Assembly: GCA_964640955.1 (NCBI GenBank)
Contig: CAZXJI010000016.1
Coordinates: 1 to 64,000, forward strand
Length of the DNA: 64,000 nt
Direction: 5' to 3'
Source: CAXXOK01 sp964640955
Lineage (GTDB): Bacteria > Bacillota > Clostridia > Christensenellales > Aristaeellaceae
The notes beneath the pieces are model-generated. The model made no database searches, was not told the DNA's origin, and saw only the letters and a program-made list of their open reading frames with translations. Positions 18,281-27,385 of this stretch are shown in pieces. The position numbers were made by a program, and so were the translations under genes. How positions within the stretch are numbered: the stretch's first letter is position 1; each line of letters opens with the position of its first letter.

Positions 18281-19651
18281 ATGAAAGTCAACAATCGTCG
18301 GCGCGTGAAAATGAAAAAGCGCACCGCGGCGATCATCGCACTGGCCGTAGTGCTGGTCGTGACCATCTTCGTAGGGTACATCGGCCTCAACGGCATGTGG
18401 CTGGACAACCGGGGCCTGTACAAGCTCCTGCCCTGGATTCCCCAGTCCAACGTGACCAAGGAAACCTGGCCCAAGCCCATCGCGCTGGGTCTGGACCTGC
18501 AGGGCGGCGTGTTTGTGGAATACGAAGCCACGATGAGCGACGAGCTCAAAAACGACGGCTACAACTTCAACACGCTTTTGCAGAACACCATGGATATCAT
18601 CGCCAAGCGCCTGAACGACAAGGGCTTCACCGAGGCCACCGTCACCAAGATCGGCACCACCGGCATCCGCGTGGAGATTCCGGACGTAACGGATCCCTCC
18701 GCGGTGCTGGACCTGATCGGCTCTCCGGCCAAGCTGGAGTTCCTGGATTCGGACGGCAACGTGTTTATGGAAGGCCGGGAGCTTAAAACCGCCACCGCCA
18801 CCACCGACGAGGACGGCAAGCCGGCCATCAGCTTCACGCTGACCAGCGAGGGCGCGCAGCTCTTCGGCGACATGACGGCCAAGAGCATCGGCAAGACCAT
18901 CACCATCCAGCTGGACGGAGCGACGCTGATGAGCCCGACCGTCAACGAGGCGATCTACGGCGGCAGCATTCTGGTGACGGGCTCCTTTACCGAGGACCAG
19001 GCCGACACCTACGCCCTGCAGCTGCAAAGCGGCGCGCTGCCGCTGGACCTGCGGCAGGATAAGCTGGATACCATCTCCGCGACGCTGGGCGACAACGCGC
19101 TGACGACCTCGGTCAACGCCGCCATGATCGGCATCCTGCTGGTGATGCTCATCATGATCCTGCGCTACCGCTTGGCGGGCGTGCTGGCCTGCTGGGCGCT
19201 GTGCGTGTACATCATCCTCCTGTTCCTGTTCATTGCCGTGGTGCCCGGCATCCAGCTGACGCTCCCCGGCATCGCGGGTATCATTCTGGGCATCGGCATG
19301 GCCGTGGACGCCAACGTGGTGATCTTCGAGCGCGTTAAGGAAGAAGCGCTCCTGGGCCGCCCGATGATCCACGCCGTGCGCATCGGCTTTAAGAACGCCA
19401 TGAGCGCGGTGCTCGACGCCAACGTGACCACCATCATCGCGGCGGTGGTGCTGCTGTTCTACGGCACCGGCTCGGTGCAGGGCTTCGCGACCACGCTGCT
19501 TCTGGGCGTTATCGCCAGCATGCTTACCGCCATCGTGGTAACGCGCTTCCTGCTGACCCGAACGGTGACCATCTTCAAGGAGCCCGGCCTGTACGTGGCC
19601 GGTTTCAAAAAGCGGATGGCTGCAGCCGCCGCCGAAGGGGAGGCGCAATAA
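18281..19651 (+). CDS. secD: Protein translocase subunit SecD
   Basis: The 456-residue SecD works with SecF to pull exported proteins out of the SecYEG channel using the proton gradient. An N-terminal helix (about residues 15-33) is followed by the extracytoplasmic P1 region beginning with GLDLQGGVFVEYEA, and then five membrane helices with the signature GIILGIGMAVDANVVIFERVKEE around the fourth. Length is short compared with E. coli SecD (615) but usual for Gram-positive SecD. The ATG at 18281 is used; an in-frame ATG at 18311 lacks a ribosome site. secF follows one base later. Confidence 0.95.
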   Translation: MKVNNRRRVKMKKRTAAIIALAVVLVVTIFVGYIGLNGMWLDNRGLYKLLPWIPQSNVTKETWPKPIALGLDLQGGVFVEYEATMSDELKNDGYNFNTLLQNTMDIIAKRLNDKGFTEATVTKIGTTGIRVEIPDVTDPSAVLDLIGSPAKLEFLDSDGNVFMEGRELKTATATTDEDGKPAISFTLTSEGAQLFGDMTAKSIGKTITIQLDGATLMSPTVNEAIYGGSILVTGSFTEDQADTYALQLQSGALPLDLRQDKLDTISATLGDNALTTSVNAAMIGILLVMLIMILRYRLAGVLACWALCVYIILLFLFIAVVPGIQLTLPGIAGIILGIGMAVDANVVIFERVKEEALLGRPMIHAVRIGFKNAMSAVLDANVTTIIAAVVLLFYGTGSVQGFATTLLLGVIASMLTAIVVTRFLLTRTVTIFKEPGLYVAGFKKRMAAAAAEGEAQ

Positions 19652-19652
19652 C

Positions 19653-20585
19653 ATGAAACTGCAGATCAAAAACCATTCGAAAATCTGCCTGATGATCTCG
19701 GGGACGATTCTGCTGATCGCCATCGTCATGTCCATCCTGGGCTACGGCATCAACTACGGCATCGATTTCGCCGGCGGCCTGAACATCGAGTACAACATGA
19801 ATTCCACCTTCGACCAGGCCGACGTGGAAACCGCCCTGCGCGACCAGGGCCTGACCGATTTCAAGGTCTCCACCTCCGGCGAGGACGGAACGACGCTCAA
19901 CATCCGCATTCCCAAGCTGGCCAGCGACGAGGAGATCCAGACCCTGCAAAGCGGGCTGGAAACGGAGCTGCTGGCGAAGTACCCCGACATGGACGTGGAT
20001 AACGCCGTGGCCAGCTACGTGGGCCCCACCGCGGGCGCGACGCTGGTGAAAAACGCCATTATGAGCGTGGTGCTGGCCTCGGCCCTGATGCTGATCTACA
20101 TCGCCCTGCGCTTTGACCTCAACAGCGGCATGGCGGCCGTGTTCGGGCTGCTGCACGACGTGCTGATCATGTTCAGCTTCATGGTCATCCTGCGCAACAT
20201 CATCCAGATGAACAGCTCCTTCATCGCGGCGATGCTGACCATCGTGGGTTATTCCATCAACAACACCATCGTGATTTTCGACCGTATCCGCGAGAACCAC
20301 AAGAAGACCCAGTACTCGGGCCTGCCGCGTGAGGAGGTCGTGAACATCTCCATCCGCGAAAGCCTGGGCCGCACGATCAACACCACGCTTACGACGCTGG
20401 TGACCATCGTGTCGCTGTACGTGCTGGGCGTGGCCTCCATCCGCGAGTTCAGCCTGCCGATCATCATCGGCATTCTGGCGGGCCTCTATAGCTCCAACAT
20501 GATCAACGGCTACGTGTGGGCGTTCCTGGAGGAAAAGCTCAAGGATCGCAAGAAAAACGCCAAGCTCAAGGCCAAGAAGGCCTGA
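19653..20585 (+). CDS. secF: Protein translocase subunit SecF
   Basis: The 310-residue SecF partner has an N-terminal helix, the P1 stretch YGIDFAGGLNIEY and the signature GYSINNTIVIFDRIREN, then a further hydrophobic block and a Lys-rich tail. GGGGAGG lies 9 bases before the ATG. Unlike Bacillus, in which SecDF is one fused protein, the two subunits are encoded separately and tightly coupled here. A 14-bp hairpin after the stop ends the unit. Confidence 0.95.
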   Translation: MKLQIKNHSKICLMISGTILLIAIVMSILGYGINYGIDFAGGLNIEYNMNSTFDQADVETALRDQGLTDFKVSTSGEDGTTLNIRIPKLASDEEIQTLQSGLETELLAKYPDMDVDNAVASYVGPTAGATLVKNAIMSVVLASALMLIYIALRFDLNSGMAAVFGLLHDVLIMFSFMVILRNIIQMNSSFIAAMLTIVGYSINNTIVIFDRIRENHKKTQYSGLPREEVVNISIRESLGRTINTTLTTLVTIVSLYVLGVASIREFSLPIIIGILAGLYSSNMINGYVWAFLEEKLKDRKKNAKLKAKKA

Positions 20586-20604
20586 CGAAGCGAAAACCGG
20601 AATT

Positions 20605-20635
20605 CGGCCGCGTCCCGTACCACGGGACGCGGCCG
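20605..20635. terminator. Bidirectional terminator between secF and the DUF4340 gene
   Basis: CGGCCGCGTCCCGT (20605-20618) pairs exactly with 20622-20635 over a three-base loop. It serves two convergent transcripts; no long T-run. Confidence 0.75.
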
Positions 20636-20660
20636 TACTATTATGCTTTCTACGCCTTCA

Positions 20661-22085
20661 TTACGAACCGGAAAACAACGCCGCGGTCAGGCGCGTCACC
20701 TTCGGGGCGCGGATCAGGTAATCGGCTTCGCCGTCGATCTCCACGGCGTCGTAAAACGCGTCGCAGGGATAATAACGCACGGTGGTTTGCGTGCCGTCCC
20801 GAAGCGTGAACACGACGGTCGCGATCGCTTCGCCCGAAACCGCGAGGCCGGGGGAAACCGTATCGAACATCGGGGAGATGATCTGCTGGTAGAGCGCGGT
20901 GAAATAATCGCGCGTCGTTTGCAGTCCGTCCACGAGGTAGCCATCGGCGATCGTCGCGTCCTCCCCCCAGTCGAGGGAAAGCGAGCGCCGCTTTTCACCC
21001 GCCTCGACGGTCACGCTTTGGAGGGTGGTCACCGGCACGAGCGCCACGTACTGCTCCAGCAGGTAATCGGCGGTCATCCGGGCCATAAAAGCGAGGCTCT
21101 CCTTGGAGAGGGTGTACACGTCGCCGGAGCGGTCGACGGTCAGGTACGCCGTGCCGTCCGCCGCGTCGCCGCCGATGGTCAGCTGCGCCATGTACTCGTT
21201 TTCGATTACGAAGGTCAGCCGCAGCGCGGGCGAGGACAGGCCGTAGGCGTTCAGCGCCTCCTCGGTCTGGGCATTGCCCGCGTAGCCGGTCGGGAGCGCT
21301 TCGCACACGGCGTTCAGCGCCGCGGTCAGGCGCTCGGTGTTCACGTCGTGGGTCAGGGGCGAGACCATTTCGTAGGGGATCAGCGCGCTTTCGCCCTCGG
21401 CCTTCTGCTGGATCAGCAGCGTTTCCGCTCCGTCCGCCTCAATCTGCACTGCGGTCACCTGGTCGGCGGTGAAGCCCAGCGACGAAGGCAGGGAGTGCGT
21501 GCCGTTCAGCCCGCCGGCAAAGGTATCGTACAGGTCGCTGGGAACCACCCAGGTCCGCCCGAGTGCCGATACGTAGCACCCGTCCCCCGTCGGCGTCAGG
21601 TCGCCCACCGAAACGCTCAGGGGATCGCCATCCGCATAGCGCAGGGTCAGCGTGAACGCCGGGTCGTCAAGCCCGTAAACCTCGGGCGTCCCCTCGGTGA
21701 TCTCCGCGGTGGCGGGCAGGTGCTGGGCGCAAAGGAGCATCATCTGCCAGGCATACGTCTTGAAGCGGAAATCCTCGTTGCCCACCAGCACCACCGGCTG
21801 CCCCAGGGCGTTATTGACGCCCAGCAATTCCCCGTTTTCGTAGACCAGGTCGCTGCGCACGGCGTAGGGCACCTCGCCGCGCACGGCGACGGTGAGGCTT
21901 TCAAACTGCGCCGCGTCCCGCTCGTAGATCATCTGGTAGGCAACGGCGGTTTCGGCGTCCGCGTCCGCGTCGGCCGTATCGGTCGCGGTCGAAGCCCGGC
22001 GGCTTTGCAGGGCCCACAGCACCGCCGTCAGGGACAACAGCGCCGCCAGCGCCAGCACGGCCGGCTTCCAGTGCCTTTTCAGCAT
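20661..22085 (-). CDS. DUF4340-type membrane-anchored extracytoplasmic protein
   Basis: The 474-residue product has one N-terminal membrane anchor (LALAALLSLTAVLWAL) and a long extracytoplasmic part with repeated beta-rich units such as YGLDDPAFTLTLRYADG and YGLSSPALRLTFVIEN, typical of DUF4340. Such proteins are commonly encoded beside Gld-type ABC transporters, exactly as seen here, and are presumed to be accessory subunits of the exporter. Its ATG overlaps the end of the GldG-like gene by seven bases. It is the last gene of the minus-strand run and faces the secF terminator. Exact role is unknown. Confidence 0.82.
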   Translation of the reverse strand: MLKRHWKPAVLALAALLSLTAVLWALQSRRASTATDTADADADAETAVAYQMIYERDAAQFESLTVAVRGEVPYAVRSDLVYENGELLGVNNALGQPVVLVGNEDFRFKTYAWQMMLLCAQHLPATAEITEGTPEVYGLDDPAFTLTLRYADGDPLSVSVGDLTPTGDGCYVSALGRTWVVPSDLYDTFAGGLNGTHSLPSSLGFTADQVTAVQIEADGAETLLIQQKAEGESALIPYEMVSPLTHDVNTERLTAALNAVCEALPTGYAGNAQTEEALNAYGLSSPALRLTFVIENEYMAQLTIGGDAADGTAYLTVDRSGDVYTLSKESLAFMARMTADYLLEQYVALVPVTTLQSVTVEAGEKRRSLSLDWGEDATIADGYLVDGLQTTRDYFTALYQQIISPMFDTVSPGLAVSGEAIATVVFTLRDGTQTTVRYYPCDAFYDAVEIDGEADYLIRAPKVTRLTAALFSGS

Positions 22086-23494
22086 GCCCTGCGCCTCCGT
22101 ATCAGCAGGACGATCGCCCCGGCCAGCGCCACGGCGGCCGGAAGCACCGCGATGCTCAAGACCATCGCGCGCTCCTGCTCGGCTTCATCCGCAAAGGTGA
22201 GGGCGTGGTTGGGCAGCACCTTGAGGTCCGCGCTGCCGGCCGCCGTCTGCTCCCCGGAAAGCCAGCCGACGCAGGCGGTGAAAAACGCCAGGTTGTCGCC
22301 GGCATCCAGCGCGTCGCCGCCGTCGGTGAACGCCTCGACGCTGGCCAGCTGCACGATGCGCGCGCCCGCGGAATTTTCCGCGGCGAGTGCCAGGGTCTGC
22401 CGCCCGGAAACGTCCCCCGCCTCGAAAACGTACAGGTCGCCGGACGCCAGCTTGCGGTAGGCCGTGGCCGAGGTGGTCAGGAGCGTTTCGGTCGTCACGT
22501 CGCTTCGTAGACTCGGCGGCGCCACGGCGCAGGCGGCGGGGAAGATGAGCCGCTGGGCGACGCTCCGGTCGATCTCCGCGTCGGTCGTCAGCGGCACGAG
22601 GCGGTCGGGCGCGTCCACGTAGCGCTGCGCGTCGCCCTCCACCGTGCGCCCGCCCTCAAAGCCCAGCCCGTAGAGCGAAAGAAGGGTCGAAAAGTGCTTG
22701 AGCCGCGGCAGGTCGGTATCCGCGCCCACGGCGACGAGCAGCTTGCCGCCGCCGTCCACGAAGGCGGCGAGCGTCTCCGTTTCCGCCTCGGTCAGGTCGG
22801 TTTGCGGATCCAGGATGACCAGCGTATCCTCCACGGCCAATACCGCCTGCGAAAGGGAGAGCGTCTCCGTTTCAAACCCCGCGGCGGTCAGCGCCAGCTG
22901 CACGGTAGTCACGTCCGCACTTTCGCCGTGACCGGTCAGGAACACGGCGCGGGGCGCCTTCGCCACGGACAGCATCTCCAGCGCGCCCGCGAAGCGAGCG
23001 TCGCCGCAGAAGAGGCGGTAGGCTTCGCCGTCCAGCTGTTTTTCGTAGATTAATTGATTGCTGTCCACCCGCCGCACGCGGTCCGCGTCCGCCGTGGAGA
23101 CAAAAACGGTGTCGTCGGTCACGGTTTCCCCGCTCGCGTTGAGCGGGGCGAATACGTAGGGACGGGCGTCGGGGTCGACCACCCGCACGGAAACGAACGG
23201 GCTTTCGGCGGCATACTTGGCCAGCAGCTCGTCCAACAGGTCGCCAAGCTCGCTCTGCACGCCCGTGCGACGCGCGACGGTGAAGGTTACGTCTGCCGTA
23301 AGGCCGTCCAGCGCCGTCCGGGAACGCTCGGAAAGCGCCGTAACCCGGTCGGGCGACAGGTCCAGCCGGAGGTAAGCGGCGTCATCCGCGGCCTCCAGCC
23401 CGAGGTTCAAGGCGACCAGCCCGCAGAGCACGACCAGCGCGAGCGCCCAGGCGAAGCCCCGCGAGGCGAGGCGGTACTTTGCGTTTTTATTCAT
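22079..23494 (-). CDS. GldG-like ABC transporter auxiliary protein
   Basis: The 471-residue protein has an N-terminal membrane helix after MNKNAKYRLASRG, a long extracytoplasmic domain and a C-terminal helix followed by RRRR. The segment LSERSRTALDGL followed by a strand, AVFLTGHGESAD and LVILDPQTDLTEAE resemble the gliding-motility-associated GldG/ABC_transp_aux family, whose fold is like a IFT52/GATase domain. ATG 23494 is chosen as it starts the membrane anchor; the longer open frame to 24214 is a shadow of the permease gene. It lies between the permease (5 bases) and the DUF4340 gene (overlap), so the four genes form one complex. Confidence 0.82.
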   Translation of the reverse strand: MNKNAKYRLASRGFAWALALVVLCGLVALNLGLEAADDAAYLRLDLSPDRVTALSERSRTALDGLTADVTFTVARRTGVQSELGDLLDELLAKYAAESPFVSVRVVDPDARPYVFAPLNASGETVTDDTVFVSTADADRVRRVDSNQLIYEKQLDGEAYRLFCGDARFAGALEMLSVAKAPRAVFLTGHGESADVTTVQLALTAAGFETETLSLSQAVLAVEDTLVILDPQTDLTEAETETLAAFVDGGGKLLVAVGADTDLPRLKHFSTLLSLYGLGFEGGRTVEGDAQRYVDAPDRLVPLTTDAEIDRSVAQRLIFPAACAVAPPSLRSDVTTETLLTTSATAYRKLASGDLYVFEAGDVSGRQTLALAAENSAGARIVQLASVEAFTDGGDALDAGDNLAFFTACVGWLSGEQTAAGSADLKVLPNHALTFADEAEQERAMVLSIAVLPAAVALAGAIVLLIRRRRAC

Positions 23495-23499
23495 GCCGC

Positions 23500-24225
23500 T
23501 CACCCCTTCGCCCATCTGCGCCGCGAAACCGCCAGCCCGCTCAGCATAAGCATAAACCCGCTGAAGGACAGGAAGTAAACGATCTGGGAAAGCCCCACCA
23601 CGCCGTTTTGGAAGGTGGCGTAGCGCGCCGAGAGCGAAAGCCGGCTGAGCACCGCGTACGCGCCCGCCAGGTAGCTTGCGCCCAGCTGGGGAAGCACGTA
23701 GGTTTCCACAAGGTACATGAGCATGTTGACCCCCAGCGTCAGTACCCCGGCGCTGACCTGGCTTACGCACAGCGAGCTCATCAGCACGCCCACCGAGAGC
23801 GTGCACAGGTTCATGAAGAAAAAGCCGATCTCCGCCGCGACCGCCGTGCCGGGATCGACGCCGGCGTAGGGGGAAACGAGCAGCGGGAAGTAAAGCGTCA
23901 GGATCAGCGCCGCAAGCAGCATCGTGTAAGCCGCCAGCGCCTTGCCCAGCACGATCTGCGCGACCGAAAGCGGCGAGGTAAGCAGCAGCTGGTCGGTATG
24001 GCTTCGGCGCTCCTCCGCCATGAGCCGCATGGTCAGAAGCGGCGCGATGAGCATAAAGGGCAGCCGCATGCCGGACAGCAGCACGTATACGCTCGCCCCG
24101 CCGCCCGCCCGGATGCCGTAGAAGGCGAACATCAGCCCGCACAGCAGCGTGAACATGCCCAAAAACAGGTATCCCATCGGCGTTTTGAAGTACTGGCCCA
24201 TTTCCCGTTTCCACACGGCGGTCAT
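23500..24225 (-). CDS. ABC-2 type transporter permease (GldF-like)
   Basis: The 241-residue protein has six hydrophobic helices and the typical ABC-2 N-terminal pattern WKREMGQYFKTPMGYLF, followed by LTMRLMAEERRSHTDQLLLTSP, a cytoplasmic segment conserved in GldF and NosY-like permeases. It should form the membrane part of the exporter with the ATPase encoded just upstream (four-base overlap). Substrate is unknown; the Gld name reflects family resemblance, not evidence of gliding. Confidence 0.87.
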   Translation of the reverse strand: MTAVWKREMGQYFKTPMGYLFLGMFTLLCGLMFAFYGIRAGGGASVYVLLSGMRLPFMLIAPLLTMRLMAEERRSHTDQLLLTSPLSVAQIVLGKALAAYTMLLAALILTLYFPLLVSPYAGVDPGTAVAAEIGFFFMNLCTLSVGVLMSSLCVSQVSAGVLTLGVNMLMYLVETYVLPQLGASYLAGAYAVLSRLSLSARYATFQNGVVGLSQIVYFLSFSGFMLMLSGLAVSRRRWAKG

Positions 24226-25166
24226 ACGCGCGCCTCGCTTTCCGCGCCGGTCGTCAGGTCGAAAAACACGCTTTCCAGCGGGGTTTCGACGGGCTTGAGC
24301 ATGAGCAGGGCGGCGTTCTGTCCGGCGAACAGCCTGAAGAGCGCCGCGCGCACGTCCGCGCCCTCCGCCGGTTCTACGCGCAGCTCCGTGCAGCCGGCTT
24401 CCTTCTGCGGCAGTTCCTTCACGCGTTTCACGCCCGGCAGCGCCGCGACCGCTTCGGCCATCCCGGCGCGGAACGGGTAGCGCAGCGCGAGCGCGCCGCT
24501 CCCGTCCGCGAGCAGCCGTTCCAGCTTATCCTGTTTCACCACGCAGCCGCGATCCAGCACGACGAGAGTCCCGCACAGGTCCTGCACCTCGCCGAGGATG
24601 TGGGAGGAAACGATCACCGCGTGCCCTTCGGCGTAGGCCCGTATCACCTCGCGCATCTGCGCGATCTGCGTGGGGTCGAGCCCCGCGCTGGGTTCGTCCA
24701 GGATCAGCGCTTCGGGCGAGCCCAGCAGCGCCTGCGCCAGCCCCACGCGCTGGCGGTAGCCCTTGGAAAGGTGCCGTACCAGCCTGCGCCGATGGTCGCC
24801 CGCCTCCACGCGCTCCAGCGCCGCGTCGATCTCCGCCCGCCGCCGGGAACGGGGGATTTTCTTGATCTCGGCGGCGAAGGCGAGCGACTCGCCCACCGTC
24901 ATGTCCCCGTAGAGGGGCGGCACCTCCGGCAGGTAGCCGATGCGGGCCTTCACGTAGCCCGGGTCGGCCAGCAGGCTGACGCCGTCGAGCGTTACGTCGC
25001 CCTCCGTGGGGCCGATGTACCCCGTCAGCAGGTTCATCAGCGTGCTTTTCCCCGCGCCGTTTCGGCCCAGAAGGCCCACGATCTCGCCCTTCCCGACGTC
25101 TACGGACACGTTCGTGAGCGCCGGAAACGCGCCGTAGCGCTTGCTGAGCCCTGTGGCTGCCAACAT
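24222..25166 (-). CDS. ABC transporter ATPase (GldA/CcmA-like)
   Basis: The 314-residue ATPase has Walker A GRNGAGKST (residues 34-42), Q-loop LPEVPPLYGDMTVGE, signature LSKGYRQRVGLAQ and Walker B LILDEPSAGLDP, followed by the His switch SSHIL. A C-terminal extension of about 90 residues follows, as in GldA-type exporters. The ATG stands two bases after the stop of the AraC regulator gene, with GGGAGAG upstream, so this export module is joined to the sugar-transport run above it. Confidence 0.9.
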   Translation of the reverse strand: MLAATGLSKRYGAFPALTNVSVDVGKGEIVGLLGRNGAGKSTLMNLLTGYIGPTEGDVTLDGVSLLADPGYVKARIGYLPEVPPLYGDMTVGESLAFAAEIKKIPRSRRRAEIDAALERVEAGDHRRRLVRHLSKGYRQRVGLAQALLGSPEALILDEPSAGLDPTQIAQMREVIRAYAEGHAVIVSSHILGEVQDLCGTLVVLDRGCVVKQDKLERLLADGSGALALRYPFRAGMAEAVAALPGVKRVKELPQKEAGCTELRVEPAEGADVRAALFRLFAGQNAALLMLKPVETPLESVFFDLTTGAESEARV

Positions 25167-25168
25167 GC

Positions 25169-27385
25169 TTACTTCTCTCCCTCTTTGAGGCTGTGCCGGT
25201 ATTGCAGCGGGGTGATGGACGCATACTGCTTAAAACGGCGTATGAAGCCTGAAGAATCGTAATAACCGACGGCGGCGCTGACGTCCTTGATGGTCTCGTC
25301 CGTCTGGGCGAGCAGCTCCTTGGCCCTTTCCATGCGCAGCATCAGCAGGTAATCGGACGGGCTGATCTGCGTCAGTTCCTTGAAGGACATGGAAAGCTTG
25401 GCCGTGCTCAGGCCGTAGCGGTCGGCCAGCCACGTCATGGACAGGTCGGGGTCGGTGAAGTGGTCGTTGATGTATTCCACCACCTGCCGGATGGCGTTTT
25501 GCTCGTCGCCGGGCTCGATGGGCGTTTTGGCCAGTATGCCGTGGCACAGCGTGCGCAGGAGGTTGTCCAGATCGTTGATGGAGTGGCAGCTGGAAAGCGT
25601 GAACACGTTGTAGATGTTCAGCGTCCCCAGCGCGATCTCCCCGCTTACGTTGCCCAGGATCGTATCGATAATATCGTTGTAAATCATCCGGAAAGCGAAC
25701 AGCGACATGCTCGTGCGCTTCAGGAACAGCATCAGGTCGGTAATCTTCTGGTCGAGCTGGGCGGGGCTCCCCGAGCGCAGCGCCTGGCTGATCATGTCGG
25801 AATAGCAGCGGGCGCGGGGCAGGATATCCGCCACGTCCACGGTGATGTCGCTGAAGCGCAGCACCCGCTCGTCGCCCATGACCAGGCGGTTGTCGTAGGC
25901 GGCGGCCGCCTCCAGGTAGGCCGTGGACGCGGCCTGGAACTGGCCGTGCGCGTTGCTGACCGCCACGGCGGCCTGCCGGGCCACGGCCTTGCCGTCGGTC
26001 AGCAGCGTGCGGGCGAAGGCGTCCAGCGCCTGCCCGTCGTCGAAGAAAAGCAGGTATAAATGCTGGTCGTAGGCGATCAGGTCGATGCCCTGCCCCGTCA
26101 CCAGCCCGCTTTCGCCCAGCGGGCTTTCGCCGACGTCCATGGGGCGCACCAGCTTATCGGTAGCGCCGCTCAACACCACGGCCATCAGCGGCCGGTCGAT
26201 GGAGAGCCCCACCGCTTCCGCCGCGCGCACCGCCTGCTCCCGCGTGGTGTAGCGCCCCTTCATGAAGTCCATCACGAAGGTGCTTTTGCGCATGGGCAGG
26301 GAGTCGTCCAGGCTGGTGGACAGCGCGACGTTCTGGCCGATGAGCGTCTGCACCCCGGCCTGAATATCCCCGATGGGGTCGCGCGTCTTGTTCCCCTTGG
26401 AAACGAGCGAATCGCGCAGTTCCAGTATGGGCCCGTAATTCTTGCGCGTCAGCGCGTACACCAGCGGCAGGCACAGCGCCAGCAGAAGCAGCACCACCAT
26501 GGCGAACTGGCTCAGCCCGCTTCGCACGCTCAGCTCCACCCGGCTCATGGGCAGCACGCTCACGTAGCGCATGCCCTGGCTTTCCCCCTCGACCGACAAA
26601 AGCAGGTAACGGACGCCGTCCACCGTGATTTCCGCCGTGGAGCCGCTTTCCGCGGCCGTCTCCACCGTCTCCTCCGGCAGGGTCAGCGGGCCGCTCTGTG
26701 CCAGCACCCCGCCGGAATAGAGGATGTAGGTGTTGGCCTCGTCCTCGATGGCGTCCTTCAGCAGGCCCTGGTAGGTGGCGTCCTTGATCATGAACATCAG
26801 CGTCCCGATGGCGTTCTGGTAATGCTCGCCCAGCGGAATGAGCACCGTCGCCATCCGGCTTTCGCCGCCGTCCAGCAGCGGGCTTTCCACCTGCTGGCAG
26901 GGCAGCACCGTAACGCGATTGCAGGTCATCAAAAGCGTATAGAGCGCATCGGGGGTCACCTGCTCGAAACGCACGATGGAATTCAGGAACATGGAAAGCT
27001 GGATGGAGCTTACGGAGGAATACAGGTACTCGTCGTCCCGGAAAAACAAAAAGAACTGGTCGCAGAAATCGTTGGTCACCGTATACGGGGCGATCTGACG
27101 CATCAGTTCGTACGCCTCTTCGGGATGCTCGGAAAACACGAAGGGCTTGATGTAGGGCGACAGGCTCATCTGCTCGGCGGTGTTGACGATGGCGTTTAGG
27201 TATCGCTCGTGCTGGTAGCACAGGCGGTTGAGGCGGTTCAGGCCGCTTTCCACAACCTCCTTGCGCATGGCGGCGCTGTAGGTATAATAGGTGTAAAAGC
27301 TGAAGCCGGCGAAAATCACCCCGATCACCAGCAGGTAGCCCAGCGCGAAGCGCAGGACGGACGTGCCGCTTTTGAGCTTACTCAT
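25169..27385 (-). CDS. Membrane-spanning AraC-family regulator (YesS-like)
   Basis: The 738-residue one-component regulator has a membrane helix at about residues 11-33, an extracellular sensor region at about 34-292, a second helix at about 293-312, a cytoplasmic linker, and a C-terminal AraC DNA-binding domain (about 635-738) with LSMTWLADRYGLSTAKLSMSF split over two helices and VGYYDSSGFIRRFKQYASITPLQYR. The closest known type is YesS of Bacillus, which sits beside pectin-oligosaccharide transporters. It probably senses an extracellular sugar or the loaded binding protein and switches the local operons. Its ATG lies inside the end of the solute-binding gene (eight-base overlap), so the two are made together. 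Confidence 0.88.
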   Translation of the reverse strand: MSKLKSGTSVLRFALGYLLVIGVIFAGFSFYTYYTYSAAMRKEVVESGLNRLNRLCYQHERYLNAIVNTAEQMSLSPYIKPFVFSEHPEEAYELMRQIAPYTVTNDFCDQFFLFFRDDEYLYSSVSSIQLSMFLNSIVRFEQVTPDALYTLLMTCNRVTVLPCQQVESPLLDGGESRMATVLIPLGEHYQNAIGTLMFMIKDATYQGLLKDAIEDEANTYILYSGGVLAQSGPLTLPEETVETAAESGSTAEITVDGVRYLLLSVEGESQGMRYVSVLPMSRVELSVRSGLSQFAMVVLLLLALCLPLVYALTRKNYGPILELRDSLVSKGNKTRDPIGDIQAGVQTLIGQNVALSTSLDDSLPMRKSTFVMDFMKGRYTTREQAVRAAEAVGLSIDRPLMAVVLSGATDKLVRPMDVGESPLGESGLVTGQGIDLIAYDQHLYLLFFDDGQALDAFARTLLTDGKAVARQAAVAVSNAHGQFQAASTAYLEAAAAYDNRLVMGDERVLRFSDITVDVADILPRARCYSDMISQALRSGSPAQLDQKITDLMLFLKRTSMSLFAFRMIYNDIIDTILGNVSGEIALGTLNIYNVFTLSSCHSINDLDNLLRTLCHGILAKTPIEPGDEQNAIRQVVEYINDHFTDPDLSMTWLADRYGLSTAKLSMSFKELTQISPSDYLLMLRMERAKELLAQTDETIKDVSAAVGYYDSSGFIRRFKQYASITPLQYRHSLKEGEK

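Noticed and set aside
17708..19735. 675-residue minus-strand open frame
   Set aside because: Shadow of the small membrane protein and secD; His/Gln/Arg-rich without motifs.
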